This document shows positions 53,658 through 63,264 of a DNA stretch of 64,000 bases, piece by piece. Within the stretch, counting starts at the first letter, position 1; each line of letters starts with the position of its first letter. The DNA comes from Actinomycetes bacterium. Its GTDB lineage: Bacteria; Actinomycetota; Actinomycetes; Mycobacteriales; Mycobacteriaceae. The stretch is taken from contig JAEYMI010000038.1 in the NCBI GenBank assembly GCA_023461275.1, positions 81,071 through 145,070 of the forward strand. The letters are read 5' to 3'. The translations under genes were made by a program, and so were the position numbers. The notes beneath the pieces are model-generated. The model was not told the origin of the DNA and ran no database searches. It worked only from the letters and a program-made list of their open reading frames with translations.

Positions 53658-54125
53658 TCACCAGAGGTCGTAGCTGACGTTCACATTCGGCGATCCGGTG
53701 CTCACGCCGGTGGAGATCCAGTGCCGCTGCGATCCGTTGCCGAACACCGCGGTGTTTCCGGTGTTGGTGACCCCGGGCCACTGTGCCATCGCGTAATTCG
53801 CGCTCGGACCGAACATGCCGACCTGGTAGCGGATGTCGGTGCTCAGGCCACTGTGGCCGTCGGGAGCGGTCGCCACCACGGTCTCGCTGGCGTAGGGCGC
53901 CAGCATCTGCTGCGGTGCGTTGACGAACTGGCCATCGGTGTACTCGTAGCGCAGCGACTCGAATTGGTTGGTGTAGTTGGTGATGGTCATGGCGACGCTG
54001 GGCTGTCCGGGGTAGGTGACCGGGATTGTGCCGGCGTTGGCGGCTCCGGTCGCGGCGAACCCGACGCCTGTGGCGACGGCGGCGGCAGCGATGGCGGCGG
54101 TGATCCGGCGGCTCTTGGTGTTCAT
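53658..54125 (-). CDS. Small secreted protein
   Basis: 155 residues from ATG 54125, with AAGGAG six bases upstream. A clear signal peptide (MNTKSRRITAAIAAAAVATGVGFAATGAANA) is followed by a mature beta-rich domain of about 124 residues (TIPVTYPGQPSVAMTITNYTNQFESLRYEYTDGQFVNAPQQMLAPYASETVVA). No Cys, no catalytic motif. It has its own terminator. The 230 bp upstream to 54356 are non-coding and probably carry both divergent promoters. Confidence 0.82.
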   Translation of the reverse strand: MNTKSRRITAAIAAAAVATGVGFAATGAANAGTIPVTYPGQPSVAMTITNYTNQFESLRYEYTDGQFVNAPQQMLAPYASETVVATAPDGHSGLSTDIRYQVGMFGPSANYAMAQWPGVTNTGNTAVFGNGSQRHWISTGVSTGSPNVNVSYDLW

Positions 54126-54355
54126 GGTGTGCTCCTTGGTGGTGGGCCGGAGCGCTGCTCGTTCCGGCGACACCAATGACTTTGCCGCGGATCGGGCGTC
54201 GACAAACCCCACTGACCGGTGGATTCGACGGTGGATCGCGGTGTCCACCGATTGGTGGATGCGTTACGCCGTCGGGTCGGGAACGGGCACTTGCGCGATG
54301 GTCACCACCGACCGCTCGAATGGTTGGGCGGTGCAAGCGGCGTAGCGTCGAAACC

Positions 54356-55039
54356 ATGACCGGATCCACAGGCACACCCGTCACCGCTGCCGCCGCGACC
54401 GAGGTCACCTCCGACCCGTGGCGGGTCGTCGGCGCCGCACTCCGGGCCGCTTATCGCACCGGCTCGATGGTCCGGGGCCGAGACTTCCTCAACCGCATCG
54501 TCGACGTCGCAGAAGCCGCCGGGCATCACCCGGACATCGACTTGCGTTATGCCACAATTCATCTCGCGCTCGTCACGCACAGCGCCAACCGGCTGACCGA
54601 GGCCGACGTCGCGCTGGCCAACACGATCGCCGAGATCGCCGTCGAGATGAACCTCGAGCCGCTGCCGGTACCCGGCGCCCGCTACGACATCGCCATCGAC
54701 GCCCTCGACATTCCGTCGATCGAGCCGTTCTGGCGGGCCATCCTGGGCTACGACACCGTCGACGACGAGGCGCGCGATTTCGTCGAAGCCGATCTCGTCG
54801 ACCCGGACGGGCGCGGCCCATCGGTCTGGTTCCAGCAGATGGACGAACCACGTCCGCAACGCAGCCGGATGCACATCGACCTTTGGGTGCCGCACGACGC
54901 GGTGCACTCGCGGATTCAGGCGGCCCTCGAAGCGGGCGGGCAGCTGCTCACCGATCAGTACGCGCCGTCGTTCTGGGTCCTCGCCGACGCTGAGGGCAAC
55001 GAGATCTGCCTGTGTACCTGGCAGGACCGCGGCAACTGA
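54356..55039 (+). CDS. PCD/DCoH domain fused to a VOC (glyoxalase-like) domain
   Basis: 227 residues from ATG 54356. Residues 25-100 match pterin-4a-carbinolamine dehydratase (MVRGRDFLNRIVDVAEAAGHHPDIDLRYATIHLALVTHSANRLTEADVALANTI, with the HHP-D active-site pattern). Residues 110-227 are a glyoxalase/bleomycin-resistance-type domain (RYDIAIDALDIPSIEPFWRAILGYDTV, SRMHIDLWVPHDAVHSRIQAALEAGGQL, EGNEICLCTW) with possible metal ligands His and Glu. The joint function is unknown. Confidence 0.87.
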   Translation: MTGSTGTPVTAAAATEVTSDPWRVVGAALRAAYRTGSMVRGRDFLNRIVDVAEAAGHHPDIDLRYATIHLALVTHSANRLTEADVALANTIAEIAVEMNLEPLPVPGARYDIAIDALDIPSIEPFWRAILGYDTVDDEARDFVEADLVDPDGRGPSVWFQQMDEPRPQRSRMHIDLWVPHDAVHSRIQAALEAGGQLLTDQYAPSFWVLADAEGNEICLCTWQDRGN

Positions 55040-55138
55040 GCTGAGCACCTGAGCCGGGCCACCTGAGTTAGGTCACCTGAGCAAGGCCGCAGGCGGACCC
55101 CGCGCCACCCGTTTCGCTTTGCTAAGCGTCCATGTAAG

Positions 55139-55804
55139 ATGCAACTTGTGTCTAAGACGGAATCGGCTGCTGAGCGGGTCTACGGCGAGGTCAAGGAACT
55201 CATCCTGACCAGCGAGATCCCGGGCGGCGAGCTCATCAGCGAAGGCGAGATCGCCGACCGCTGCGAGGTCAGCCGCACCCCGGTCCGCGAAGCCTTCCTC
55301 CGGTTGGAAACCGAGGGCTGGATGCGGCTGTTCCCCAAACGTGGCGCGCTGGTGGTGCCGATCGGGGAGCGGGAGGCGGCCGACGTCGTCGACGCGCGCA
55401 TCCTGCTGGAAACGCACGCCGTCCGGTCGCTGGTCGACGACGCACCCGGCCGCACGCAACTCCTCGACGCCCTGCGTGCCAACCTCGCCGCGCAGCGCGC
55501 CACCTCACCGGACGAGGCCGACTTCGCCCGGCTCGACGCCGAATTCCACCAGTTCATCGTCGGCGCCGGCGGAAACGACCTGCTCGCCGGATTCTTCACC
55601 ACCCTCGGCGAACGGCACCGTCGGATGACGACGGTCAGCGTGCACCGCGACGCCGCGATCTCGGGGCGCATCGTCGACGACCACGCCGAACTCATCAACG
55701 CCATCGAGCGCGGCGACGCGGAACTGTTCGCGACATCGCTCATCTCCCATCTCTCCGCCGTCCACAACGTCCGCCCGACCCGACCCGCCGGAGGTGCCCG
55801 ATGA
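55139..55804 (+). CDS. GntR-family (FCD) regulator
   Basis: 221 residues. A winged helix (AERVYGEVKELILTSEIPGGELISEGEIADRCEVSRTPVREAFLRLETEGWMRLFPKRGALV) precedes an FCD ligand domain with metal-site-like residues (DAEFHQFIVGAGGN, DDHAELINAIERGDAELFATSLISH). The start is ATG 55139 or GTG 55148. It overlaps the MFS gene by ATGA and probably controls it. Confidence 0.9.
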   Translation: MQLVSKTESAAERVYGEVKELILTSEIPGGELISEGEIADRCEVSRTPVREAFLRLETEGWMRLFPKRGALVVPIGEREAADVVDARILLETHAVRSLVDDAPGRTQLLDALRANLAAQRATSPDEADFARLDAEFHQFIVGAGGNDLLAGFFTTLGERHRRMTTVSVHRDAAISGRIVDDHAELINAIERGDAELFATSLISHLSAVHNVRPTRPAGGAR

Positions 55805-57102
55805 CCGCGACCTGCGATAACGCCACACCGTCGTCGACATCGCCGAGGGCCGGGACCCGACTCTGGGTACCGGTGTCGTTGGCGATGTTCGTCGCGGCCT
55901 GGGGCGGCAACGAGTTCACGCCGCTGCTGGTGATGTACCGCCAGGATGGTGGGCTGTCGCCGATCGCCGTCGACGGGCTGCTGTTCACCTATGTCCTCGG
56001 CATCGTTCCGGCGCTGCTGCTCGGCGGTCCGCTGTCGGATCGGTTCGGTCGACGCCCCCTCATGCTGCCCGCACCGATTCTCGCCGGGCTCGGGTCACTG
56101 CTGCTGGCGCTCGGGCCCCATTCGGTCGGCCTGCTCAGCGTCGGACGCGTATTAAGTGGTGTGGCACTGGGTCTTTCGATGGCCGTCGGCGGAAGTTGGA
56201 TCGCCGAGCTGACCGTCCGCGACGGACAACCGGCAGCGGTCGGGGCACGTCGAGCGGCCATGAGCCTCACCGCCGGTTTCGGAATCGGCGCCGGACTCGC
56301 CGCAGTGCTCGCGCAGTGGGGTCCGTGGCCGACCGTGCTGCCCTACGCCGTGAACATCACGCTCGCCGTCGGCGCGCTGGCGTGGCTCACCACGACGCCG
56401 GAAACCCGGTCACGCAAAGCCGACCAGCCACGTAAGCGCCTCGTCAACGATCTGAAGATCCCCGGCGTCGCGCATCGTCGATTCCTGTTCGTGGTGATTC
56501 CGTTGGCGCCGTGGGTGTTCGGTGCGTGTGCCACCGCGTACGCGATCATTCCGGCGCTGATGTCGGCCCGCACCTCCGGTGCCCCGATCGCCTTCGCCGG
56601 ATTGTGCTGCGTCCTCGGGTTGGCCGCCGGTTTCGGCATCCAGTCGGTCGGGCGTCGAATCGACGACCCGAACAGCATCCGCGCCGTGGCCACCGCACTG
56701 ATCATCCTGGCGATCGGCATGGGCTTGGCTGTGGCGTCGGCGATGATGCTGACCATCTGGATGTCGCTGGTGGCTGCGGCCGTGCTGGGCTGCGGGTACG
56801 GCATGGCGATGATCTCGGGCCTGCTCGAGGTGCAGCGGATGGCCGGACCCGACAACCTCGCCGGACTCACCGCCGTTTTCTACGGCGTCACCTACCTGGG
56901 CTTCGCCATGCCGATGCTGCTCGCGTGGATCTCCGAGCAGTTCACCGCGGTCACCTATCCGATGATGTTCGGATTCGGAGTGGTCGCCGCGCTGATCTGC
57001 CTGCTGGTGGTCGTGGTGGCGCACCGCTACGACCGCGCGGCCTCCGCTGATGCGACCTCCAACAGCACGACCCTCACCGATACGACACCTGCCATTCGGT
57101 AG
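55801..57102 (+). CDS. Major facilitator superfamily exporter
   Basis: 433 residues, about twelve helices. The loop 2-3 motif GGPLSDRFGRRPLMLPAPI is the MFS motif A. Translationally coupled to the GntR gene (ATGA), so expression is probably ligand-induced. Substrate unknown. Confidence 0.9.
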   Translation: MTATCDNATPSSTSPRAGTRLWVPVSLAMFVAAWGGNEFTPLLVMYRQDGGLSPIAVDGLLFTYVLGIVPALLLGGPLSDRFGRRPLMLPAPILAGLGSLLLALGPHSVGLLSVGRVLSGVALGLSMAVGGSWIAELTVRDGQPAAVGARRAAMSLTAGFGIGAGLAAVLAQWGPWPTVLPYAVNITLAVGALAWLTTTPETRSRKADQPRKRLVNDLKIPGVAHRRFLFVVIPLAPWVFGACATAYAIIPALMSARTSGAPIAFAGLCCVLGLAAGFGIQSVGRRIDDPNSIRAVATALIILAIGMGLAVASAMMLTIWMSLVAAAVLGCGYGMAMISGLLEVQRMAGPDNLAGLTAVFYGVTYLGFAMPMLLAWISEQFTAVTYPMMFGFGVVAALICLLVVVVAHRYDRAASADATSNSTTLTDTTPAIR

Positions 57103-57111
57103 CCTGCTGGA

Positions 57112-59142
57112 ATGCTCACTGGCGCGTGGGTCACGGTGGTGACCGCCCTGATCCTCATCGGACCGGGAGCGCTGATCGGTCGTCGGATGTGCCTGAGCTG
57201 GCCGGTCGCAGTGGCCGCCGGCCCGGCCATCACGTTCGCGGTGGTCAACGTGGTCACCGTTGTCTACGGCTCGGTCGGCATCGGCTGGAATCTGCTCACC
57301 GCCGCCATCGGCGCGGTGATCGCCTACCTGGTGGCCTGGGGTTACGCGAAACTGACCCAGACCCGACGACTGGCTGCGTGGATGAGCGCTCCACAGGACG
57401 ACGTCACTGAACCTGGGCTCTCGGTTCGAGGCGCGCTCGGGCTCCTCGGCGGCCTCGGTTTGGCCGCGTTCATCGTTGCCATCACATGTATCCGACCCTT
57501 GGCTACCGCCGGCTGGGCGGGGATCGGCACGCCGTCGCAGGTATGGGATTCGTTGTGGCACGCCAGTTCTCTGCAGTGGATCACCGACACCGGTATCGCG
57601 TCGTCGGAGCGCATGGGTGAGTTGATGAACTACGACACCCACGGCTTCAACTACTACCCGAATACCTGGCATGCGTTGGGCGCGTTGGTGTCTCCGCTGG
57701 TCGGTACCGGAAACTCGATCGAGCTCTACAACACGTACTCGCCGGCGACGCTCGCCGTGACCGTGCCCTTTGGTGTTGCCGCACTGGCGTATTGGTTTGC
57801 GCGTCACCGGTTCAGTGCCGACCGTTCCGCCTTCGTCGCCGCCATCGCCGCACCGATCGGTGCGCTGTTCCCGTCGCTGCCCTACGTGGAGATCTGGCTG
57901 ACGAGCGTTCCCAATGCCGTGGGCGTGTCGTTGGCGCCGGTCGCTGCGGTGCTGGTCATCAGCGCCGTTCGGGATCGACGTCGGGTGCTCGCGGCCGGCG
58001 TCGCACTGTCCGGTGTCACGGCCACCCACCCGTCGGGGCTGGTGTTGGCCGCGGTGATCATCGTGCTCTGGTGGCTGCTGGAAGGGCTGTGGCATCCGGT
58101 GTTCTCGCGGTGGCGAGACCTGGTGACGCTCATCGTGACCGGCGTGCTGACGCTGGTCCTCATCATTCCGGTGGCGCTGGGCACCATCAAGGTCGCCGAT
58201 ACAAACACCCTGCCGTTCTTCGACTTCCGCGAAGACACCGTCGGCGTGTTCAGTGGGCTCGCGCAAGCGGCGTTCAACGGAACGGTGCCGCTGGGAGTGC
58301 AGGACTATCCGGTGTGGGGGCTGATCGTGCTGACCGGCGCCGGGTTGGGTGCGCTGGCCGCGCTGCGCTGTTGGGCGGGGTTGGCCGCATGGTTGGTCTT
58401 TGTTCTCGTGACCGCGAACTCCGTTGTGTCCCTGGGTATTCTATCCGGACCACTCGGCATGATCGGCGGCTACTTCTACAATTCACCGCATCGGTTGACC
58501 TTCGTCGTGGCGCAGATCTCGGCTGCCGCGGCCGGCGTTGCGGTCGGGTGGGCGGCGCTGTTGGTCGCTGATCGGATTCGACGGCGGACCACGTCGGCCC
58601 GTGCTGTCTGGGCGCTGCCGGCCGTGTTGGCGGTGGTACTGCTCGCGGTCGCAGGTGGAGCGGTGTGGCGGTACCCGTCGAACGCGATCATCGCCAGCAA
58701 GGATCACGACGAGAAGTTCATCGGTGCCGACGACCTCGCCGCCTACGAGTGGCTGGCCAAGCAGCCCGGCGCGCGAGACTCGTTGATACTCAACAACCTT
58801 GATCAGGGCACCGGCTGGATCTACCCGGCCACCGGTCTGACGCCCATGTTCCCGTTCTACCGGGCCACCGACTTCTCGCAGCGTCAGCGCGACCTGTACT
58901 GGGGTGTCGATAAGATCGGCGCCGACCCCTACATCGACGGCATCGTCCGAGATATGAACGTGCGCTACGTGATCGACAGCCCGCCGAGCTATTGGTGGTT
59001 CCAGAACGGCGTACCCGACCCGGCCAACGGCCGCCAGGGCGATCCGTTCCTGGCGATCCGTGAGCACGGCGCGCCCGGAGTCACGAAGGTGTTCCAGCAG
59101 GGGGATGTGACGGTCTTCAAGGTCGACGCGGCGCCGCACTGA
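57112..59142 (+). CDS. Large polytopic membrane protein (DUF6541/GT-C-like)
   Basis: 676 residues from ATG 57112 with about a dozen membrane helices and a C-terminal extracytoplasmic domain of about 150 residues (VRYVIDSPPSYWWFQNGVPDPANGRQGDPF). The loop PSQVWDSLWHASSLQWITDTGIASSERMGELMNYDTHGFNYYPNTWHALGAL resembles actinobacterial DUF6541 proteins and the first loop of GT-C glycosyltransferases. It is close to galE and the rml genes, so a role in envelope glycans is possible but unproven. Confidence 0.7.
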   Translation: MLTGAWVTVVTALILIGPGALIGRRMCLSWPVAVAAGPAITFAVVNVVTVVYGSVGIGWNLLTAAIGAVIAYLVAWGYAKLTQTRRLAAWMSAPQDDVTEPGLSVRGALGLLGGLGLAAFIVAITCIRPLATAGWAGIGTPSQVWDSLWHASSLQWITDTGIASSERMGELMNYDTHGFNYYPNTWHALGALVSPLVGTGNSIELYNTYSPATLAVTVPFGVAALAYWFARHRFSADRSAFVAAIAAPIGALFPSLPYVEIWLTSVPNAVGVSLAPVAAVLVISAVRDRRRVLAAGVALSGVTATHPSGLVLAAVIIVLWWLLEGLWHPVFSRWRDLVTLIVTGVLTLVLIIPVALGTIKVADTNTLPFFDFREDTVGVFSGLAQAAFNGTVPLGVQDYPVWGLIVLTGAGLGALAALRCWAGLAAWLVFVLVTANSVVSLGILSGPLGMIGGYFYNSPHRLTFVVAQISAAAAGVAVGWAALLVADRIRRRTTSARAVWALPAVLAVVLLAVAGGAVWRYPSNAIIASKDHDEKFIGADDLAAYEWLAKQPGARDSLILNNLDQGTGWIYPATGLTPMFPFYRATDFSQRQRDLYWGVDKIGADPYIDGIVRDMNVRYVIDSPPSYWWFQNGVPDPANGRQGDPFLAIREHGAPGVTKVFQQGDVTVFKVDAAPH

Positions 59143-59148
59143 TGCTCG

Positions 59149-59188
59149 GCTGATCGAGTAGGCCCCGATTCATGCTGATCGAGTAGGC
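59149..59188. repeat. 15-bp direct repeat downstream of the membrane-protein gene
   Basis: GCTGATCGAGTAGGC occurs at 59149-59163 and 59174-59188 between convergent genes. It is probably a fragment of a dispersed intergenic repeat. Confidence 0.6.
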
Positions 59189-59219
59189 ACCGAGCGGAGC
59201 GGGGCGCCGTATCGAGATC

Positions 59220-60239
59220 TCAGGCGTCGGGGTAGCCGTTCGGGTTGCCCGACTGCCAGCGCCAGGTGTCGACGCACATGTCGTCGATGGTTTTCGCTGC
59301 GTGCCAACCGAGTTCGGCGTTGGCGCGGGTCGGGTCGGCGTACGAGGCCGCGATGTCGCCGGGGCGTCGGGGTGCGATCTCATACGGAATCGGACGGCCG
59401 CTGGCACGCTCGAACGCCTGCACCACCTCCAGTACCGAAACACCTTGTCCGGTACCGAGATTCCAGATCGACATCTGCTCGGAGCCGTCGCTGATGGTGT
59501 TCAGCGCGGCGACGTGGCCGGCGGCGAGGTCGTCGACGTGAATGTAGTCGCGCACGCCGGTGCCGTCGGGGGTGTCGTAGTCGTCACCGAACACCGACAG
59601 CTTGTCGCGCCGCCCGACGGCCACCTGCGCGACGAAGGGCATCAGATTGTTGGGGATGCCGCTGGGATCTTCGCCGATCTGTCCACTCGGGTGTGCGCCA
59701 ACGGGATTGAAGTAGCGCAGCGCCGCGATCCGCCACGCTGGGTCGCTGGCCGCGACGTCGGAGAGGATCTGTTCGATCATCACCTTGGTCCAGCCGTACG
59801 GGTTGGTCGCCGATGTCGGCGACTCCTCGGTCATCGGCAGCGTCGGCGTCGCGCCATAGACAGTCGCTGACGACGAGAACACCAACGTCCGAACGTCGTG
59901 CCGGCCCATCGCACGCAACAGCGAGAACGTCGAGTCCAGGTTGTTCTGGTAGTAGTCGAGCGGTTTGGCCACCGATTCGCCGACGGCCTTGAATCCGGCG
60001 AAGTGGATGACCGCGTCGATCTCCTCGTTGTCGAACAGATGCTCGGTCTTGTCGACGTCGGTCAGGTCGATGGCATGCACCGGGATCTGCCGGCCGGTCA
60101 GCGACTCGAGCCGGCCGATCACCGTCGGCTTGGAGTTGCTGAAATCATCCACCACCAGCACGTCGTGGCCGGCCTCGACAAGTTTCACCACGGTGTGTGA
60201 GCCGATATAGCCGGCCCCGCCACTCACGAGTACACGCAT
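59220..60239 (-). CDS. galE: UDP-glucose 4-epimerase
   Basis: 339 residues from 60239 (MRVLVSGGAGYIGSHTVVKL, the NAD-binding GxxGxxG). The catalytic Ser and YxxxK lie in LVFSSSATVYG and NPYGWTKVMIEQ, and RYFNPVGAHPSG is an epimerase-specific block. Supplies UDP-galactose for arabinogalactan. An in-frame upstream ATG at 60248 gives MMAMRVLV. Matches Rv3634c. Confidence 0.95.
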   Translation of the reverse strand: MRVLVSGGAGYIGSHTVVKLVEAGHDVLVVDDFSNSKPTVIGRLESLTGRQIPVHAIDLTDVDKTEHLFDNEEIDAVIHFAGFKAVGESVAKPLDYYQNNLDSTFSLLRAMGRHDVRTLVFSSSATVYGATPTLPMTEESPTSATNPYGWTKVMIEQILSDVAASDPAWRIAALRYFNPVGAHPSGQIGEDPSGIPNNLMPFVAQVAVGRRDKLSVFGDDYDTPDGTGVRDYIHVDDLAAGHVAALNTISDGSEQMSIWNLGTGQGVSVLEVVQAFERASGRPIPYEIAPRRPGDIAASYADPTRANAELGWHAAKTIDDMCVDTWRWQSGNPNGYPDA

Positions 60240-60339
60240 GGCCATCACGGTAAGCGGTGGAACTGGGAATCATCCATGCGGACCCTGTGAGCTATCCCTC
60301 TCGATTGAACGGCGCGAGGTTGAACGAAGTTATGAGGGA

Positions 60340-61149
60340 ATGCAGGCTGACGGACAGAATGGAGTGGTGACCGCCGAAACGTTTGACATCGCCGCTGCCG
60401 CGGGCTGGTACTCGGCAGTGGCCGGCCTGCTCGCGGGCTTCGCGCTACTCGCAGTACTGCTGCCACTCGACCACGACGCCAGCGATGAGGACACCGCAGA
60501 GGCGGCCGGGGCGAGCGGCGTCATCGTGTTCACCAGCGCGTTCTTCTCGCTGCTGATTCTCGCTTTCACCTATGCGATCCTCTCGGGCCGGTCGAGCGGT
60601 CCGGTGGCCGCCCACGAACAGCAGCTCAACGGCGCGGCATTCGGCCTGTCCGCGCTGCTCTTGCTGCTCGGTCTGCGGGAGGTGCTGCGGCTCTACGGCT
60701 CCAACCGGGCGATGATGCAGCCCGCGCAGAACCTCATCTCGCGGACCACGGCGTTGTGGGGGCCGATCATCGTGGTGGCGATGCAGTTCAGCAACACCCT
60801 CGACACCGAGGTGCTGCGTCAAGGGGTGCCGGGCGACGGTGAGCACGCGGGATTGAGCTGGCCGTTCTCGTCGGCCATCTGGATCAACCTCGCGGTGTCG
60901 GCGGTCGCGATCGTGGCGATCGCGGTGGTGCCCTTCATCGGCGGGCACCGGCGCGTGGCGGCTACGACGACGGCGGTGATCGGCCGGGCCACGCTCGGAT
61001 TCACGGTGGTCGTCACCCTGTGGTGCGCGTTCGCGGTGCCGCTGCTGCCGTCGGGATTCATCCTCAGCGCGGCCGTGGAACACGCGACAGTCGTGGTGAC
61101 CGCGGTCGCCACGGTTGTGTACTCATGGGCGGCGTGGCTGACCCGCTGA
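60340..61149 (+). CDS. Polytopic membrane protein
   Basis: About 269 residues from ATG 60340 (or GTG 60364). Roughly six or seven hydrophobic segments (SAVAGLLAGFALLAVLLPL, ASGVIVFTSAFFSLLILAFTYAIL, FIGGHRRVAATTTAVIGRATLGFTVVVTLWCAFAVPLLP). No family recognised. The 144 bp after it hold a GCACGC/GCGTGC hairpin (61225-61239). Confidence 0.65.
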   Translation: MQADGQNGVVTAETFDIAAAAGWYSAVAGLLAGFALLAVLLPLDHDASDEDTAEAAGASGVIVFTSAFFSLLILAFTYAILSGRSSGPVAAHEQQLNGAAFGLSALLLLLGLREVLRLYGSNRAMMQPAQNLISRTTALWGPIIVVAMQFSNTLDTEVLRQGVPGDGEHAGLSWPFSSAIWINLAVSAVAIVAIAVVPFIGGHRRVAATTTAVIGRATLGFTVVVTLWCAFAVPLLPSGFILSAAVEHATVVVTAVATVVYSWAAWLTR

Positions 61150-61293
61150 CCATTCACCGGGGTTTCCGTGAGACGGCGTCTGGATGGCCGGCCCCACCCG
61201 TCGGCCAAGCAGGACGGCAGCCGCGCACGCTGAGCGTGCACGTCTGACAAGCTGTTCTCACTGGAGACGAGCGGACAGCGAGACGGGGGATCG

Positions 61294-62181
61294 ATGGGAT
61301 CGACGCGCACCGATGTGGAGTTCACGTCCGAGGGAGTGACCATCCGCGCCTGGTTCTATCGCCCAGACGGTCCGAATCCGCCGGTCATCGTGATGGCGCA
61401 CGGCCTCGGCGGCGTCAAGACCATGCGCCTGGACGCCTTCGCCGAACGATTCTGCGACGCCGGATACGCCTGCGTGGTCTTCGACTACCGCCACTTCGGT
61501 GACAGTGACGGCCAACCCCGACAGCTGCTCTCCATCCCACGCCAGCTCGCCGACTACGAGGCTGCCATCGCCTACGCCCGCTCCCGCGACGACGTCGATG
61601 CGTCCCGCGTCGTCGTGTGGGGCACCTCGTTCTCCGGCGGCCACGCACTCGTCCTGGCCAGCAAGCACCCCGAACTGGCCGCGGCCATCGCCCAATGCCC
61701 GTTCACCAGCGGCATCGCGTCGACGATGGCGATCAACCCGCTCACCTCCGCGAAGGTGACGGCCCGCGCGCTGTCCGACGTGGTGTCGTCGGTGCGGGGC
61801 CGCGACCCGGTCTACATCGACGTTGCGGGCACCGCTGACTCGGTCGCGCTGATGACCGCACCCGACGCACTCAGCGGATACGACGCCCTCAAGAAACCTG
61901 GCGTGGAGTATCCCAACGAGGTGCCCGCCCGCATCGGCTTGGCGATCCCGTTCTACCGGCCCGCCGCGAAGGTCGCCGCAATCGGCATCCCGACACTGAT
62001 CTGCGCGTGCGACACCGACACCGTCGCGCCGGTCGGGCCGACGCTGCGCGCCGCGTCGTCGAACCCGAACGTGCAGGTCAATCACTACGCCGACGGCCAC
62101 TTCGCGATCTACGTCGGCGACGCCTTCGAGAACGTCATCGCCGATGAGGTCGACTTTCTGGACCGGGTGGTACCGCTCTAA
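61294..62181 (+). CDS. Alpha/beta hydrolase (dienelactone-hydrolase/acetyl-xylan-esterase-like)
   Basis: 295 residues from ATG 61294. Oxyanion motif PPVIVMAHGLGGVKTMRLDAFAERF, nucleophile elbow VVWGTSFSGGHAL (GTSFSG), acidic residue in ICACDTDTVAP and His in YADGHFAIY. Cytoplasmic, no signal peptide. Substrate unknown. Confidence 0.87.
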   Translation: MGSTRTDVEFTSEGVTIRAWFYRPDGPNPPVIVMAHGLGGVKTMRLDAFAERFCDAGYACVVFDYRHFGDSDGQPRQLLSIPRQLADYEAAIAYARSRDDVDASRVVVWGTSFSGGHALVLASKHPELAAAIAQCPFTSGIASTMAINPLTSAKVTARALSDVVSSVRGRDPVYIDVAGTADSVALMTAPDALSGYDALKKPGVEYPNEVPARIGLAIPFYRPAAKVAAIGIPTLICACDTDTVAPVGPTLRAASSNPNVQVNHYADGHFAIYVGDAFENVIADEVDFLDRVVPL

Positions 62182-62194
62182 CGCGTTCCCCAGC

Positions 62195-63199
62195 TCAGCT
62201 GATGACGCGTTCGGTGGCGGCGTATTTTTGTTCGACGTCGTTTTTGGTGTCGTGCCACCAGTTGGTGTTGTCGCGGTACCAGTCGAAGGTGGCGGAGAGG
62301 CCGGCGCGGAAGTCGAGGTAGTGGGGTTGCCAGCCGAGTTCGGTGCGTAGGCGGGTGGAGTCGATGGCGTAGCGGCGGTCGTGGCCGGGTCGGTCGGTGA
62401 CGAAGTCGAAGGCGTCGGCGGGTTGTCCGGCGAGTTCGAGGATGGTTTCGACGACGGTGCGGTTGTCGACTTCGCCGTCGGCGCCGATGAGGTAGGTTTC
62501 GCCGATCTGGCCTTTGTCGATGATGGTCCAGACGGCGTCGTTGTGGTCGTCGACGTGGATCCAGTCGCGGATGTTGCGGCCGTCGCCGTAGAGCTTGGGG
62601 CGCACACCGGAGAGCACGTTGGTGATTTGGCGGGGGATGAATTTTTCGATGTGTTGGTAGGGGCCGTAGTTGTTGGAGCAGTTGGAGATGGTGGCTTGCA
62701 CGCCGAAGGAGCGGACCCAGGCGCGGACGAGGAGGTCGCTGCCGGCTTTGGTGGAGCTGTAGGGGCTCGACGGGTTGTAGGGGGTGGCTTCGGTGAAGCG
62801 GTTGGGGTCGTCGAGTTCGAGGTCGCCGTAGACCTCGTCGGTGCTGATGTGGTGGTAGCGCACGTTGTGGTGGCGGACCGCTTCGAGCAGGGAGTAGGTG
62901 CCGACGAGGTTGGTCTGGACGAACGCGGAGGGGTCGGCCAGGGAGTTGTCGTTGTGGGATTCGGCGGCGAAGTGCACGACGAGGTCGGCGTCGGCGACGA
63001 GGCGGTCGGTGAGAGCTTGGTCGGCGATGTCACCTTCGATGAGTTCGACGGTGTCGATGACCGGTGCCAGGGTGGTGGGGTTGGCTGCGTAGGTGAGTTT
63101 GTCCAGGACGCGGATCTGCACGTCAGGGCGTGTTGTCAGGGTGCGCAGCACGAAGTTGGCGCCGATGAATCCGGCTCCTCCGGTGACCAGTACCTTCAT
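62195..63199 (-). CDS. rmlB: dTDP-glucose 4,6-dehydratase
   Basis: 334 residues from ATG 63199: VTGGAGFIGANFVLRTL (NAD-binding), HISTDEVYGDLELDDP (catalytic Thr-Asp-Glu), PYSSTKAGSDLLVRAW (YxxxK-type position, Tyr in SPYSSTKAG) and NNYGPYQHIEKFIPRQ. Makes dTDP-4-keto-6-deoxyglucose for the rhamnose linker of the cell wall. Divergent from rmlA. Its codon choice differs visibly from neighbours and leaves long open antisense frames. Confidence 0.95.
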   Translation of the reverse strand: MKVLVTGGAGFIGANFVLRTLTTRPDVQIRVLDKLTYAANPTTLAPVIDTVELIEGDIADQALTDRLVADADLVVHFAAESHNDNSLADPSAFVQTNLVGTYSLLEAVRHHNVRYHHISTDEVYGDLELDDPNRFTEATPYNPSSPYSSTKAGSDLLVRAWVRSFGVQATISNCSNNYGPYQHIEKFIPRQITNVLSGVRPKLYGDGRNIRDWIHVDDHNDAVWTIIDKGQIGETYLIGADGEVDNRTVVETILELAGQPADAFDFVTDRPGHDRRYAIDSTRLRTELGWQPHYLDFRAGLSATFDWYRDNTNWWHDTKNDVEQKYAATERVIS

Positions 63200-63264
63200 G
63201 CCCGAGAGCGTACCCAGGCGGTGATGAGATGTCGTGACGAGCGTGGGCGTTTAGTCTGATTGGC

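Noticed and set aside
53440..54408. 322-codon minus-strand ORF over the secreted-protein gene
   Set aside because: The frame at 53658-54125 has a signal peptide and a strong ribosome site; the longer frame is Arg/His-rich shadow sequence. A short real gene at its 3' end (53440-53595) cannot be ruled out.
62381..63259. 292-codon plus-strand ORF antisense to rmlB, and 591-codon minus-strand ORF 61258-63033
   Set aside because: Low-complexity Gly/Val/Asp or Pro/Thr/Ser composition caused by rmlB codon bias; rmlB itself is certain.
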